Of a DNA stretch of 64,000 nucleotides, positions 52,331-64,000 are shown piece by piece (positions within the stretch are counted from its first letter, which is position 1; each line of letters starts with the position of its first letter). This DNA comes from Sitta carolinensis. Taxonomy: Eukaryota > Chordata > Aves > Passeriformes > Sittidae. Made by a program: the position numbers and the translations under genes. Location: the NCBI GenBank assembly GCA_032173965.1, contig JAVUNC010000004.1, forward strand, positions 5,562,001 to 5,626,000, written 5' to 3'. The notes beneath the pieces were generated by a model. The model was not told the DNA's origin. It ran no database searches and saw nothing but the letters and a program-made list of their open reading frames with translations.

Positions 52331-55300
52331 GAGGTTACTGATTCAAGGGATAAGCATCCTGCCTATATTTGGAGAAAATTAGTGAATTTAAGGTGCCTCA
52401 TGAAGTCCAATAAGTGATGCAATCATTCATATGATATACACATAAATCAATCTCTGGCGTTTTTACAAAGGTAGTGTTTTCAATGTCACTGTGTAACTAT
52501 GTACTGTGTAACTGGAAACTAGTTAGTGTGGTTATTTACAAATCCATGTGCTCACCAAAGAAAGGGAATATTGGTGCCTCTTCAAAACAGGCCACGTGGT
52601 GTATAACAGATTTTTGGCACTGGACCTTTGTCCAGTATATTCTTTTAGTAACTTTTCCTGGGAATATGTCCTTGTAGTCCTTAGGCTTTGAGAAATTAAT
52701 TTTAAATGGTGAGAAAAATGTGTATTAAAATTAGGAAGAATTTCTGATGACATTAAGAAAAATAAAAAATTTATAAATAGTTTAAATTATTTCTTCTAGT
52801 ACTTCTGTTTACTGAGGACTTGACAGTATTTTTTGGGCACCTCACTAGCCATTTCTGGCTAACAGAGGGCTCTTGCAATGAGGGGCCACCCAAAGTATCA
52901 ATGTTACACCTAAGGATAAACATATTTATAGACCAAGTATAAATGGGGGAAAATATAAAACACTTCTGCTGGTCAGATTTTTAATCAAATAGATTTTAAA
53001 ATTAATCAAAAAATGGTACAAATACATGCGAGTAGAGGTCTGAAGATTGATTAAATACCTGTATTTTCAGATGCAAAAGCTTCCACTCCTTCCATTTGCT
53101 TCTCAACCGGCCCTCAAGCTACAGGGACAGTGTTGAGATCTCCCAAAGCACAACAAACATTTCACCTCAAATAGAATTTGTTTACTGAAACTATCATAAG
53201 TATATTAAAACAGGAGGTTATTAAAAGAATCTTTTTGTTGCTTGTTTAGTTTAGCTATAAAAGCAGAAGCAACCTGAGACAAGATGCAGTTGTGAAAAAA
53301 AAAAGGCACCTTTGTGGAAAGAAAATATGTGTGGACAGGGATTACTATGACAACTGGCAGAAATGGAGACAAAAGGGATTGTCTAGTTTAGCCCCAAAAC
53401 ATCTGAGGTCGTCTAAGCCTAAACTGATTTTTAAAAGAGCTAAATGCATGAACGAATTCTAATGGACCATGCTGGCACAAGAGCAAGGATGTTTTAGCTG
53501 CACATAAATAAACGTAAATTGGAAATTAAAGTGTCAAACCTTTAGAGCAGTGACATTCTGAAACAGATTTCCAAAATGAATAATAATAGTAATGGTTTCT
53601 AAATAGACCTTGATCACTTTATGAATGAAGTATTACATGATGAGGCTGTCTAACAGAATACTGGATTTCATGTCCCAAAAAGTCACATCCAGTCCCATGA
53701 ATTTCTTTTTCAGATTACCTAGAATTCCCCAAAGAAACCATCTTGGTCAGTGTGCAGATTTCTACCTTTCTGTACCTAATCTTTTATAAATATATGAGCA
53801 GGAAAATAATGGTTTTCTCTCAGAAGATGTATTCTCGAGTTTTACTTCATTAACACCTGCATGAAGCCTGCAACAGAAAGTCAATTAACTTGTGAATCAA
53901 AATCCTGGTTTTGAACACTGCTGGATGTACTGAAACCAGACCTGTGCACTGACAAATTCACTTCCCTCTATCCCTGAGCACATCATTGTGACATCATGAA
54001 TGTCACTGATGTATTACATTATCAGAGATGTACAAACAGTAAAAATTCACCTGCAATTGTTTCATTAATTGATATGAAAAAGATCATCTAGAGATCTAAA
54101 TATAAAAATCATATCTGCAGATGACAAATAAATGACTCATTTTAGAATGAGACACTTCCTTTTCTTCTGCCACAGAAGGCAGGTTCATACAGGTTCATAA
54201 CATTTTCCACAAAGTGGTGAATGTTTTTTATATTGCCAGAAATACATAAAAATATTTATATGTCTTTTTTCAGCTACAAACAAGGTTATGAGAGAACATT
54301 GAATATTTCTAAATGAACTAGTAAATACATTGGCAGAACAGTGGAAAATTTGCCTTCAATGCAGGGTCTTATGACCCAAAGAAACAAAAAATTTTTCTTT
54401 TCCCAGTTAAAATCTTAAGCTGTGTTTGAAGTGGTACCTAGGGGTTCAAATTTAGTATGTTCATATGACTTTTCTCTTCTACTGTGGTGTCTGAAATAAA
54501 ATGTAATTCTAAAACAAATACAGGTGAAAGACACATATATGGGGACTGCTGTTAAGAAAAGGATAAAATTTGCCTGAAATTAAAGGAAGAGTGCTGGATC
54601 TCAGTCTTGGAAAGATGATAAAATGTATTAGTTTATTTTATCTGGTTAATTTAGACTGTAAAGGGAACAGCAGAAGTGTCCAACATCACACTGTTTGATC
54701 ACTATTGCACTTCAGTTGTTGCTGAGTGGGGACACTGACACAAAAAGGGAAATTAAATAGCCTGAAAAAATAAATTAATCAATCCAAAGTTTGTGTCTAG
54801 ATGTCCATTACCAGAATTCACTTCTAGTCTAATCTAGTCATCCAAGATTTGTATTTAAACTGTCACTGGTTGTATTCAGTTTATTTCACTTCAGGTGACC
54901 ATGCCATTGTTTTCAGAGCAAGTTTATGGCTTGATGCAGTTGCCTAAGCCTAGATATACGGCAGCATTTGATAGGATAGCTGAGGAAATCCATAAACATA
55001 TGAGACAGGATCTATGGGACACCCATGGCCTGCAGAGGCAGCTGGAGCCCAGGAAAGAAGCCTTTAGACATCTAAACCAGCAGGGGATGCCCGTGGTTAG
55101 AAAACTGAATTAGGTCCCTGCTCCATACAATGAACAGAATCTACCCAAAAGTAACCTCCCTCTACCAGGGTGGTGCTTGCACTTGGCCACAGGAATTAAC
55201 ATCCCATCATGCTATTTCAGATTGCTTTTTGTTGCAAAAAGAGCCTAGACATTCTGCAGAGGTGTAGTTGTTTTACAGACACACCTTCAGTTGAATGAGC

Positions 55301-58090
55301 CAAATCCAAGCCGTGATATCTAAAGAAAACAAAGAGCAGAGCAGAAATGCTGCTTTCCTCTTGCAGACTCCAAAATAATTGACATATATAATCACCTGTT
55401 GCTCTACAGGGATTATGCATTATTTTGTGTTTATAGAATATTAGTCTCAGTAGAGCTGCTCTTTAGGTACTTCTGAAGTAACTAATTTGAAGTAATACAA
55501 ATTGCTCCGTTTGGACAGGATCCATTTTCAAGACCAGGAAAGAAGAAATCAACCCACAAATTCAAACATTTTTCACTCCAAAAATGTAGATGCTGAGATG
55601 TTACAAAAGAAAAAAAAAAACCGTCCATGCTGGGATAAGAGCCTTGTTTTCAGAACATCAAAGAGGGTATCACAAGATGAAATATATATGAGGAAAAATA
55701 AATGAGTACATAAATCCTGTTTTAATTTTCTCTCGGTGTGACCTACATTATTTACATTGTGTTTGCCATTGCTGCAATCACTGTGCAGGGACAATTTCCT
55801 AGATGATACAGGTCTGTATTTTGGAGCTGTTGCTACGCTACTGCGCTGTGCCCGGACACCGCTGTAGCTCCAGCCGCGCACTGAGCGGGCACGGGAACGC
55901 CAGCTCAGAAATGATTCACGGCCCTTTCCGCAGGTGCCTGAGTGAGGAACAGACTCGCAAGGGCTGGAAGCAAGACCTTTTACCCTTTGTATCCTAAAGA
56001 TTAAGCAAACTGCTCTGCCCTGCTGCTGAAGCACACGTCCTGCTCGTGACTGATAGCCTGGGTCTGGGCATTATCTGTAACAGCACGGCCGTCACTAATC
56101 TCTCTCTCTCTCACACACACACACAGAGTAATTCGAATAGGCATAAATCCAGCGGTGAAGAGACACACAACACAGTAGTGGTGTGGAGGTGTTAGAGGTA
56201 TATCCCTATTTTCTGAGTTAACAAGGCAAAAGCACTGGTGAGGGTGTCCTTCTTGCTGGATTCATGTCAGAGCGGTTCTCTGACTCCAAAACCATGCTGT
56301 TTTCAGTGCGGGGTGATCAGAGTCTGATCACACCACTAAGAGAAACCTAAATTCTCACAGAAGAAAAACCTAACACTCTACAAATCAAATGGCAGCTGCA
56401 AACTGTGCAGTGCTACTGTATTACACCTGCTTGCTAATGGGCAAGTAACAAATGCTTGAGACTGTCACTGAAGAATTTCTTGGGAAAACACCAGGGCTGG
56501 AGTAACCATATAAATGTTAAAGGATTCAAAAATATGTTAAAATAGAGCAGATAAAGTGTTATGCCTAGAGAGTTAGATAAATGATGATTTAAAGAGGAGC
56601 TTTCATAGTAATATTTATTGGCACTATTTGCACTAGCTGTATCTCCAAAGTGGAGCGTAATAATTATATAAATTAACCTGAGAAAGACTGGAAAAGGTCA
56701 TAAAAACCACCCCTAAAACAAACAAACAAAAAAAAAAACCCAAACCACAACACACCAAACCACTCAACATTTAGAAATGATAACTCAAGCTTGAAGGAAA
56801 GCTGAAGGATTTGTTTAGTTCAAGACAGCAAAGACTGAAGGAAATTTGACCTGTGTCTTCTATATACATAAAGGTCTTGTCCATTAAAAAGGAAAATAGC
56901 ATCATTTAGAGCAACAGAATTTTACTAAAGAAAAATATTGTCTCAGGACAGTAATTAAGCACTGACAGAGACTAACTGGTATAGGTGCTGAATGGGCATC
57001 ACTGAATGTTCCCAAAGGAGCATCTGTTAGGGATAGTCTAGATAAGACTGAGAGCAGGAGGACACATCACTTGGTATTCCAGAATTGTGTTTCTGCACTT
57101 AATTGTACTTGTAAGCGATCTCTAGAGCATTTGCAGAAATAAACAACCATTAATTTCATTTTAATTATCAAAACAGATATCACATTAGGATATTGGCTCC
57201 CCATGAGTCATTTCCTGCTGTGTACATGTCAACTTCAGTATCTTGGTCTGTAAATCTGCCAAGACTGGAAAACTCTGAAAATAGTACTTGAATCTCTTCC
57301 TTGCTGAGGTTGCTCAGTTAACATTATTTAAAAGGTGGATTATGAATCACTCAACCTTTTTTTAAACTTATTCATAAGACCAAAATATTTGCTTACTTCT
57401 GTTAGATTTATTATTTATATTTTTAAAGGCTAAAATGTAATAAAAAGCCAAACTACTATAATTTTGTGTACATATGGAGAGTTACACCTGCCACCTAGCT
57501 TCAGTCTGAATTTACCTTACTACCTGCAAACCTTGGTGAAGAAGATATGGCTTAACACCAGCCTTTACATGCTGTATTGGAGTCAATTAAAAGACCGTTT
57601 TCCATTGCTAGGAGGACAAGCTATCTGGACACCCAGTTATGCTTACAAATATCTAGCAGCCCAAAACTGCAAATACAGTTGTTTTCCTCTATAGATTATG
57701 AGTGTAGTAAGAAACACTCAGTTCTGCTCAGCAAAACACCAGTTTAACCACTAACTTCTGACTGGACATCCATGTGGTTCTGCTCTCTTCAAATTATACG
57801 TGCTTAAAATTATATTTGTCCTGTGACTTCATGATATGAACCATTAATACACACTCCTAAACAGAATTTTCTCAACAGATACTGAATGCATGCTTCATAA
57901 AACAAGAGAAAAGCCAACTCATTAGGAACTCAGTGACACAATGATGAGTCTCACTGTCCCTGTGAGGAACATGGTCTGTCATTCACAATAGTTCAGCTCT
58001 ACCTGGGAGTCAGTAGGGAATTAGCACAAGTTAGTTGTGCCACCAAGTTGGAGTCCTCTGACATTCCTGGCTTGGAAATCAGAGAGCAAC
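52331..58090. other. Between the CpG block and the 58 kb CR1 copy, with no gene seen
   Basis: This is mostly AT-rich DNA. A small CG-rich patch lies at about 55.83-55.94 kb, and a TC/CA microsatellite at 56.1 kb. The open frame at 55573-56034 (minus) reads through a poly-T/poly-A stretch and has no recognisable domain. Confidence 0.6.
56098..56127. repeat. TC/CA compound microsatellite
   Basis: A (TC)n run passes directly into a (AC)n run. Confidence 0.88.
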
Positions 58091-58780
58091 CCACAGAATT
58101 GGTAAGGTTGGAAAAGAGGTTTAAGAACACCACCATGTTCACCATTAAACCAGGTCCTCAAGTGCCACATCCACACGTTTTGGGATGTCCAGGGATGGTG
58201 ACTCCACTTCCCTGAGAGGCCTGTTCCAGTGCCTGACAACCCTCTCCTTGTTTAAAAAAAAAATTCCTAATATCCAATCCAAACCTCCACTGGAACAACT
58301 TGAGGAATTTTCTCTCATCCTGTCATTTGTTACCTGGGAGCAGAGCCTGCCCCCCACCTGGCTCCACCTTCCTTTCAGGGAGGTTGGAAAGCAAGATCCC
58401 CCCAGCTCCTTCAGCTGCTCCTCATCAGACCTGTGCTCCAGACCCTGCCCCAGCTCTGTTCCCTTTTCTGGACACCCTCCAGCTCCTCAATTTCTTTTTT
58501 GTCATGAGGGGACCAGAATTGAACCCAGGAATTGAGGTATGGCCTCAGCCTTGCCCAGCACAGGGGGACAATCACTGCCCTGGTCCTGCTGGCCACACTT
58601 TGGCTTATGCAAGCCAGGTGCCATTGGCCTTCTTGCCCACCTGGGCACACCTGGCTCATGTTCAGCTGCTGTTGACTGACACCCCCAGGTCCTTTTCCAG
58701 CTTTCCAGCCACTTTTCTCACAGCCTGCAGCACTGCAGGAGTTGTTGTGACCCAAATGCAGGACTCAGCACTTCAAATGA
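58091..58780 (-). mobile_element. CR1 LINE fragment, about 690 bp, the longest in the window
   Basis: Reverse-complement CR1 from CACAGAATTGGTAAGGTTGG through TCCAGGGATGGTGACTCCAC, CCTAATATCCAATCC, CTTGTTACCTGGGAGCAG, CTGGACACCCTCCAGC, GCTGGCCACACTT and CCCCCAGGTCCTTTTCC to TTGTTGTGACCCAAATGCAGG. The plus-strand open frames here (for example 58300-58869) are antisense reads of this element, not genes. Confidence 0.94.
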
Positions 58781-59020
58781 GTGAGAAGGAAACATCTTGT
58801 GGGAAAACAAAAAATGTCCTTTCTTTTCCAGCTCCTGACTTAATTAAATTTTACAAAAGGATACAATAATTCCAAACAGAAACAGCTAAATGCTTAGGTT
58901 TTGATTCTTAAATATAAGCACTGGTATCCACTAAAAGGACAGGAGGCAACAAACACAAGTTGAGATACACAAAATTCCATTTAAAACATAGTTTTACCAT
59001 GAGGATAGGGCATTAGAATG

Positions 59021-59165
59021 GCTGCACAGAGAAGTTATGGTTTCTTCATCTTTGGAAATATTGAAAACCGGACATGACCCTGAGCAAGCTGTTGTAGGTG
59101 ATCCTGCTCTGAGTAAGGAGTAGGACCAGGGGATCTCCAGAGATGCTCTCCAGAATCCATGACTG
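59021..59165 (+). mobile_element. CR1 LINE 3' end, degraded
   Basis: It contains GCACAGAGAAGTTATGG, TCTTTGGAAATATTGAAAACC, GGTGATCCTGCTCTG and GGGGATCTCCAGAG, matching the tail of the same broad subfamily as the 58 kb copy but in the opposite orientation. Confidence 0.8.
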
Positions 59166-61969
59166 TTACTCCAGTGCAGTGATCCAACAGATGCAGGCTG
59201 ATGATGCTAAAGCACTGTACAGCATTGGTATTTTTGCCTAACAAACGTGTTTATTGCTTAGGGTAAAGAATTACCTTCCTTCTTTTGGGAACTGTGTTCC
59301 TATGGCACAAATGAGTACAGAGAGGCTATAATCTGCAGTCAGTTTCAGGTCATCAAAAAAACAGAAGGGCAATAATTTTCTTCTGAAAAGAAAATTGGAG
59401 GACTAGTCTTTAAATAACAACTCAAGCTCCAGGAAAACAAAGAAAGTTAAAATTTTCAAAGAAACCTAAACCTTCAGAACAAACATGCTGCTCAATAGGA
59501 AAATACAGTGTACGGGTGAGAAGGCTGGACCTTGGAGCTATGATTGGGTCAGGTTGTCCTGCGCACTCAGTAACACAGCCTGTGTGCCAGTCATATTTCT
59601 GTTCAGATTGCAAAGGCTTTTGTTTGAAGAAATTACAGTGCTATTCAAAGGGCATTAAGGTGGCTGTGACAAGCCTGAACGTGCTAGATTCACACAAACA
59701 TATTCATGTTGTTACATGCTGCATTCTGCTGTTAAAGGCACAGGAAATTCCTTTTTTACCTTATGGCACATCCTGAAATAGTCCACTGACATGACATAGT
59801 GAAAAATGAGTTAAAGTGATGTAAACATTTTCTTGGTGCCTAATGGATGGACTATTGTAAACATTATCCATCCAGCTGCACTGGGAGTTAGATACCATTT
59901 AATCTTCCCACTCTCTCTGGTGTTCAGTCCTCTGACACTCATGATTCCAGTCATTCACAGAGATTTAAGCAAGGGGAGGAATAAATAGTGGCAGAACTGT
60001 CATCATCACTATTGTTCCACAGCACAAGGTCCTGCTGTCACTGTTAGTGTCTGCAGAAAAGTGCAGACCCAGAAGAACCCAATTTCTGAGCAGCACTGGC
60101 CTCAGGTAGACTAGAGACCCTGTGGGAAGGGAATTATCTATGAGTAATATTTATTGACACGACTGAGATATTAGTTCCATGTGCAAGAAGCCACAGCCCT
60201 CAGAGATTTCACTACTCTTGTTAGATATTATTCCGTGGCCTTCCATTTTACAGGCTGACTTTTGCTATCTAGATAATTAAAGAGTGCAAAGCTGGATCTG
60301 AACACCATGGAGTTACTGCTTTATTACCTTGATACCAGAAAGACAGAAAAACAAAAAAAGCAAAAAACTAAACATCATCACATTCTCAAGGAGTAAAACT
60401 GTAACAGGAGTTCAGTTCAGCCCAGCAGTTCCCAGTGCCCTGCCCATCCATGGATCACCTGAGAGCCTCATGTCTCAACCTTTCAGCCAGGTAGGGATAT
60501 CTCGAGGCTCAAGGACATCTCAAAGACACCAGGCACTTAAGTTTGGCAAGTGAAGAGAGCATAGTTTGCCTTTCTCTCTGGACTAGCTGATAAGAACCTT
60601 TATAGGATAATCAGCTACTCTGCACAACAAAAGGAAAAGAAAAGGGCTTCCTCCGACCTTGTCCAGGACAGTTCTATTCAAAATGCCTCTCTTCTCACTT
60701 ATTCAAATTAACCCAAACAACTCTGCTTGAATGGGAACATCTGCACATATTTCTTATTTTATCCATAGAAAAAGACCTTGTTCTTTTTAAATAAGAGGAA
60801 TGTGAAAGAATAAGGAAATTAAAGAGATTATTTTAAAGCCAAAATATAGTTCTCAGGTTGTAACACCATGTAGTTGTTAACAAACAAAATTTACTCAATT
60901 GCTGCAACTTTTAACACATACATAGGACTACATGCAGAAATATAAAATGGAACTAATGCCACAGTTCTTACTTTGACCATATAATCAACATATTTTTTAG
61001 CAATGACCATGATCCAGAAATAGGACAGGTGGTGTTTAGGGATTCATTTAACCAAATAATGACTGCTGAAAACACTTCTCATTATGTGTGGTGACAAAAT
61101 CTCTTCTCCTGCTTCCAAAGCCCCCATGGAACTGAGAAACAGATTTTAATAATATTATCTATGTTGAAAAGTGACAAATTTCATGATGCATCTCTTGAAA
61201 TAACAGAATATTATAATCATGGTGTATTGTTCTATTCAAGGTACACATGATCTTTAACGTCCTTATATAGTTAAAAAGAAGGAACTGTCAGGTCTGTGTT
61301 TCAGGCTAATAAATGTTGAGAAAGGTTAAATACAAGAGCTTTTATGAAGGGAATCATAGTGTTTATTCAAAGAACACAGGTGTTTATAGTTTCGAAACCT
61401 AAGTAATCCTTTATAAGGTGAGAGAAGGTGTGAAAGCCCTCTCAGTAATTTATACCTAACTGGAAATTAATAAAAATAGACATTGAAATTGTCACAGAAA
61501 TACCTAAATCTAAATATTGAAAGAAAAAAAAACAAAAAAACAAACAAAAAACTTCTTTCAGGGATGAACATTATTTAAACTATATATTCAGTTTTATTCA
61601 TAGCATTCACAGCCATTATTTTTGAGCTGTCAGCTACTAGATAGTGAAGTGCAGGGACAGCTGAATTAGCTCAAGTAAATAGTAGCAGCCTAGCTGTAAC
61701 AGCAAGGAGATTTCCCAGAATAAATGAATTGCAGCAACAATCAGACTACCTGCACCTTATTCACTTGAATGAAGAAATCCCAGGCACTTTCACACAACAC
61801 AAATCACCTCTTTCTCTGCTTAAGATACAAGAGGTAAGTGAAGGGTTTGGCTCCCAGCAGCAGAGTTGGGAGCAAAGCAGTGGGTAGCTGAATTTCACTG
61901 ATTTGGAGGACATACACATTGATTTGGGGTTTAAAAATAGGGTATGCTGAGGAGTGCCCAGGTTCTTAC
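59166..61969. other. Downstream flank of the candidate 5B exon, with no gene seen
   Basis: If the 5B exon is used, its intron begins here with GTAAGA at 61969 and runs 44 kb to the exon 2 acceptor at 17771. An A/C-rich low-complexity tract is at 61.52-61.55 kb. Nothing else was recognised. Confidence 0.6.
61526..61553. repeat. A-rich CAAA low-complexity tract
   Basis: A runs broken by single C bases. Confidence 0.8.
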
Positions 61970-62505
61970 CTTTACAAAAATGGAAATCTCAAAATCTTCC
62001 TGAAGTTCTTAGTTTCTTCAGAATTATTGTTAAGGGGAAACTTGAGGGAAGTTGAAGAGTTGGTAAAAGTGCTCTGTCTCTGATGAAACTGGAAATCTGG
62101 AGGAAAATGCAGGTTTCTCTCAAACATGGTGCCCTCTACATCTTTCTCTTCCAGAGTTGGGCTCATCAGATCCATCTGCTGTGGGTGGTCTTCTTCACCA
62201 CCATGGTGAGATGAAGAATCATCTTCTCCATCACTTCCATGCTGAGAGGCCACAGAATTATTACAGCTATCTTCTGAGTTCTCTTTACTACCATCCATGT
62301 TCTCTGGGATATTAGTGATGGAAAAAGGGGATGCTGAATCTTCAAGGACATGATCAGAAAGATCACCCCCTTTACTTTCCTCAGAATTTGGAACCTCAGA
62401 GACAGTGGTGTCATTAGCATTTTGATTGATGTCAGTGAAGACTGGATCTTCCATGGCTGCTGGCTGGTGAATTTTGCCTGCCTGCTGGTCCTTACAGACT
62501 ACCAT
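61970..62505 (-). CDS. CLIC5: Candidate CLIC5B/p64-type alternative first exon, with a one-base frame conflict
   Basis: An open frame runs from ATG at 62505 (a second ATG, MEDPVF, is at 62454) for about 178 codons, and no stop appears upstream until about 62580. The protein is hydrophilic, acidic and rich in Ser, Asn and His; for example SDGEDDSSSHHGGEEDH lies mid-way. The exon end reads EDFEISIFVK directly before GTAAGA at 61969, matching PEIELFVK of exon 1A and PEIYLFVK of mammalian CLIC5B, in phase 0 with exon 2. However, the long frame stops at 61974-61972 (ending RFPFL). The F-V-K frame is one base away and meets TAA at 62011-62009. A single base change in length between these points would join them. 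The N-terminus does not obviously resemble the mammalian 5B one. Exon identity is fairly well supported; whether it is functional is open. Confidence 0.6.
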
Positions 62506-64000
62506 AACAGTGAGATGTTGACAGACAAGGCTCCTCAGGAGGAAGCAGAGTCTGTGCTGTACTTTCTGAATGCTCAGCTACACATGGCAGATCTCCAACA
62601 ATCATTTACTGAGAGCCTTGAATCAACAACTGCACTTCCACCGAAGTAAAAGGCTGTCTCACTTTTAACCCCTTTGTCGATCTGACTCCTGGGAACTGTA
62701 TCTCAGGAGCTGCAATTAGTTGTTCCTCCATATGTAGCCTGGATAAGTATAGCAAAAAAAAGGCTGAAGATAGAAGTACTAGAAAGCTATGGTAAAAAGA
62801 TAAATATTCTTACACAGGAAATCAAAAAGAGTTCTACTGGAAATCTTATTTATGTAAAGAGGTAGAATTGCAGACTTCACCCACTTACTCATATTTTCAG
62901 CACACAAAAACTTATGGAAAAAGCAAGGCAAAAACGCCTCAACAACACAAGCAATCATCTGCAACATTTTAGTGGTTACTTACAAAATCATCAACAACTG
63001 ATGATCATTTACCAAAAAAAACCTACAAAGAAATTATAAAGAGGTAAATTTTAACTCTCTCCAACTTAGCCACCCGTTCACTTTGGGGGGCACACATTTC
63101 ACATTTGGCATTGTCCTCCTCTCAACTATAAACTAGGGCCAAAACTGTAAAAGCTCTCATGAGCTGCCCTGGGAATAGAGGAAAAGAAAGTAATGAAGAA
63201 GTATTAATCATGATTACATATACATAATGCATCAATTAATTATAATCACATTTAGATTATGTATCTCCATGTTGTAAGACATACACTGTAGAAATCTAGT
63301 TTGCCACCTTGTGTGTACAGTTCCTTTTCTCTAATGAATGGAGACACCAAAGTGCACAGAACCTAAAGTGGGTGAATACTGCCAGCTTCATAATAGAATT
63401 AACTGCCCTCCTACAGACAGGTACACATTCCTGAGCAACTGAATTCAACAGAGCTGAAACTCCCGAAAGATCCAAACCTGCATTTATCAAATTATTATAA
63501 AGTTACCAATTTATTGTAAGTTCATGAGAACTTCAGGACTTATTGACTAAAGACATTTTATCTCTGTGTTTACTGCATCTGGATTATTACAAGAATTCTT
63601 ATAAACTAATTATATTTAATCTTTTGGGGTTGAGTCAAAAGGAAAATGAAGGTGTTTTCCTCCTGACCCGTCCTTGTAACTTCCTGAGAGGTAACTGTCA
63701 TAGCCAGGTTAGATTTCTTAAAGATAAGAAGAGAAGTGAAAGAGAAAGATGGTAATTCAAGACATCCCAGACAGAACCAGAAGGGAACACAAGCTTTTCA
63801 CAGGATAGAGTAGCAGGCGCTGCCTGCCTCAGATTTATGACTATAGTTAACTGCCATTACCCTTATATTAAGAAGTTTAGAGTACTACTAAAGTTAAATA
63901 TCAAAAGCAAACCAATATTTTCATCTTAAACTTGGGGCTCCTAGATAACCTGAAAAGTGCTAAGACCATGGTAACAACCAAGTTTAATCACTGTGATTGT
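62506..64000. other. Upstream flank of the candidate 5B exon
   Basis: This is presumed 5' flank. The open frame of the 5B exon extends without a start to a stop at about 62580. There is no CpG enrichment and no clear TATA box; GTTAAAAG on the minus strand near 62.66 kb is a weak candidate. I see no other gene in this stretch. Confidence 0.5.

Noticed and set aside
54895..55113. 72-codon open frame with charged residues
   Set aside because: No homologue recognised, no exon signals, and the length is within chance expectation.
55573..56034. 153-codon minus-strand open frame
   Set aside because: It reads through a homopolymer as a run of Phe and lacks any recognisable domain; probably chance.
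58300..58869. 189-codon plus-strand open frame
   Set aside because: It is the antisense of a CR1 LINE fragment.
1..64000. Endogenous retrovirus, CRISPR-like array, tRNA or rRNA genes
   Set aside because: No paired long terminal repeats, reverse-transcriptase core or regularly spaced repeats were seen, and no tRNA cloverleaf or rRNA motif was recognised on reading both strands.

Overview
The window looks like nuclear DNA from a bird. It has few genes, no operons, GT-AG introns, and many 5'-truncated CR1 LINE copies, whose 3' ends carry the TTGGAAGGGACC / ATTCTATGATTCT signatures common in avian genomes. I cannot name the species. A songbird or another neoavian is plausible, but this is inference.

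The only protein-coding gene I can support is CLIC5 (chloride intracellular channel 5), on the minus strand, and the window holds its 5' part. Four coding exons join in frame into residues 1-135 of the short (5A-type) isoform: exon 1A (43819-43881), exon 2 (17661-17770), exon 3 (17192-17317) and exon 4 (15746-15852). Exons 2, 3 and 4 are 110, 126 and 107 nt, the sizes I recall for this family. The last two coding exons, which carry most of the all-helical C-terminal domain, were not seen and should lie beyond position 1. At 61970-62505 there is a candidate long-isoform (CLIC5B/p64-type) first exon. It has an acidic, serine-rich open frame and ends in an F-E-I-x-I-F-V-K box at a GTAAG donor. 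As written, however, the long frame and the F-V-K frame are one base out of register.

Layout from left to right: 1-15745 is intron 4, with CR1 tails at 9.3 and 13.3 kb and AT-rich DNA at 13.1 kb. 15746-17770 is the compact exon 2-3-4 cluster, with a very old CR1 copy in intron 3. 17771-43818 is the 26 kb intron downstream of exon 1A, with several CR1 copies, old LINE and MITE-like fragments and a 38-base A tract. 43819-44400 is exon 1A and its presumed promoter. 44401-61969 lies between the alternative first exons and holds a CpG-dense block at 52.05-52.33 kb. On the CLIC5 strand, that block lines up an inverted CCAAT box, a GATA motif, a perfect MEF2-type site and a TATAAAAA box, and is the best candidate for an undescribed promoter. 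61970-62505 is the candidate 5B exon, and 62506-64000 is upstream flank.

No bacterial or phage features, CRISPR arrays, tRNA or rRNA genes, or retroviral genes were recognised. All calls come from reading the sequence; no database search was run.
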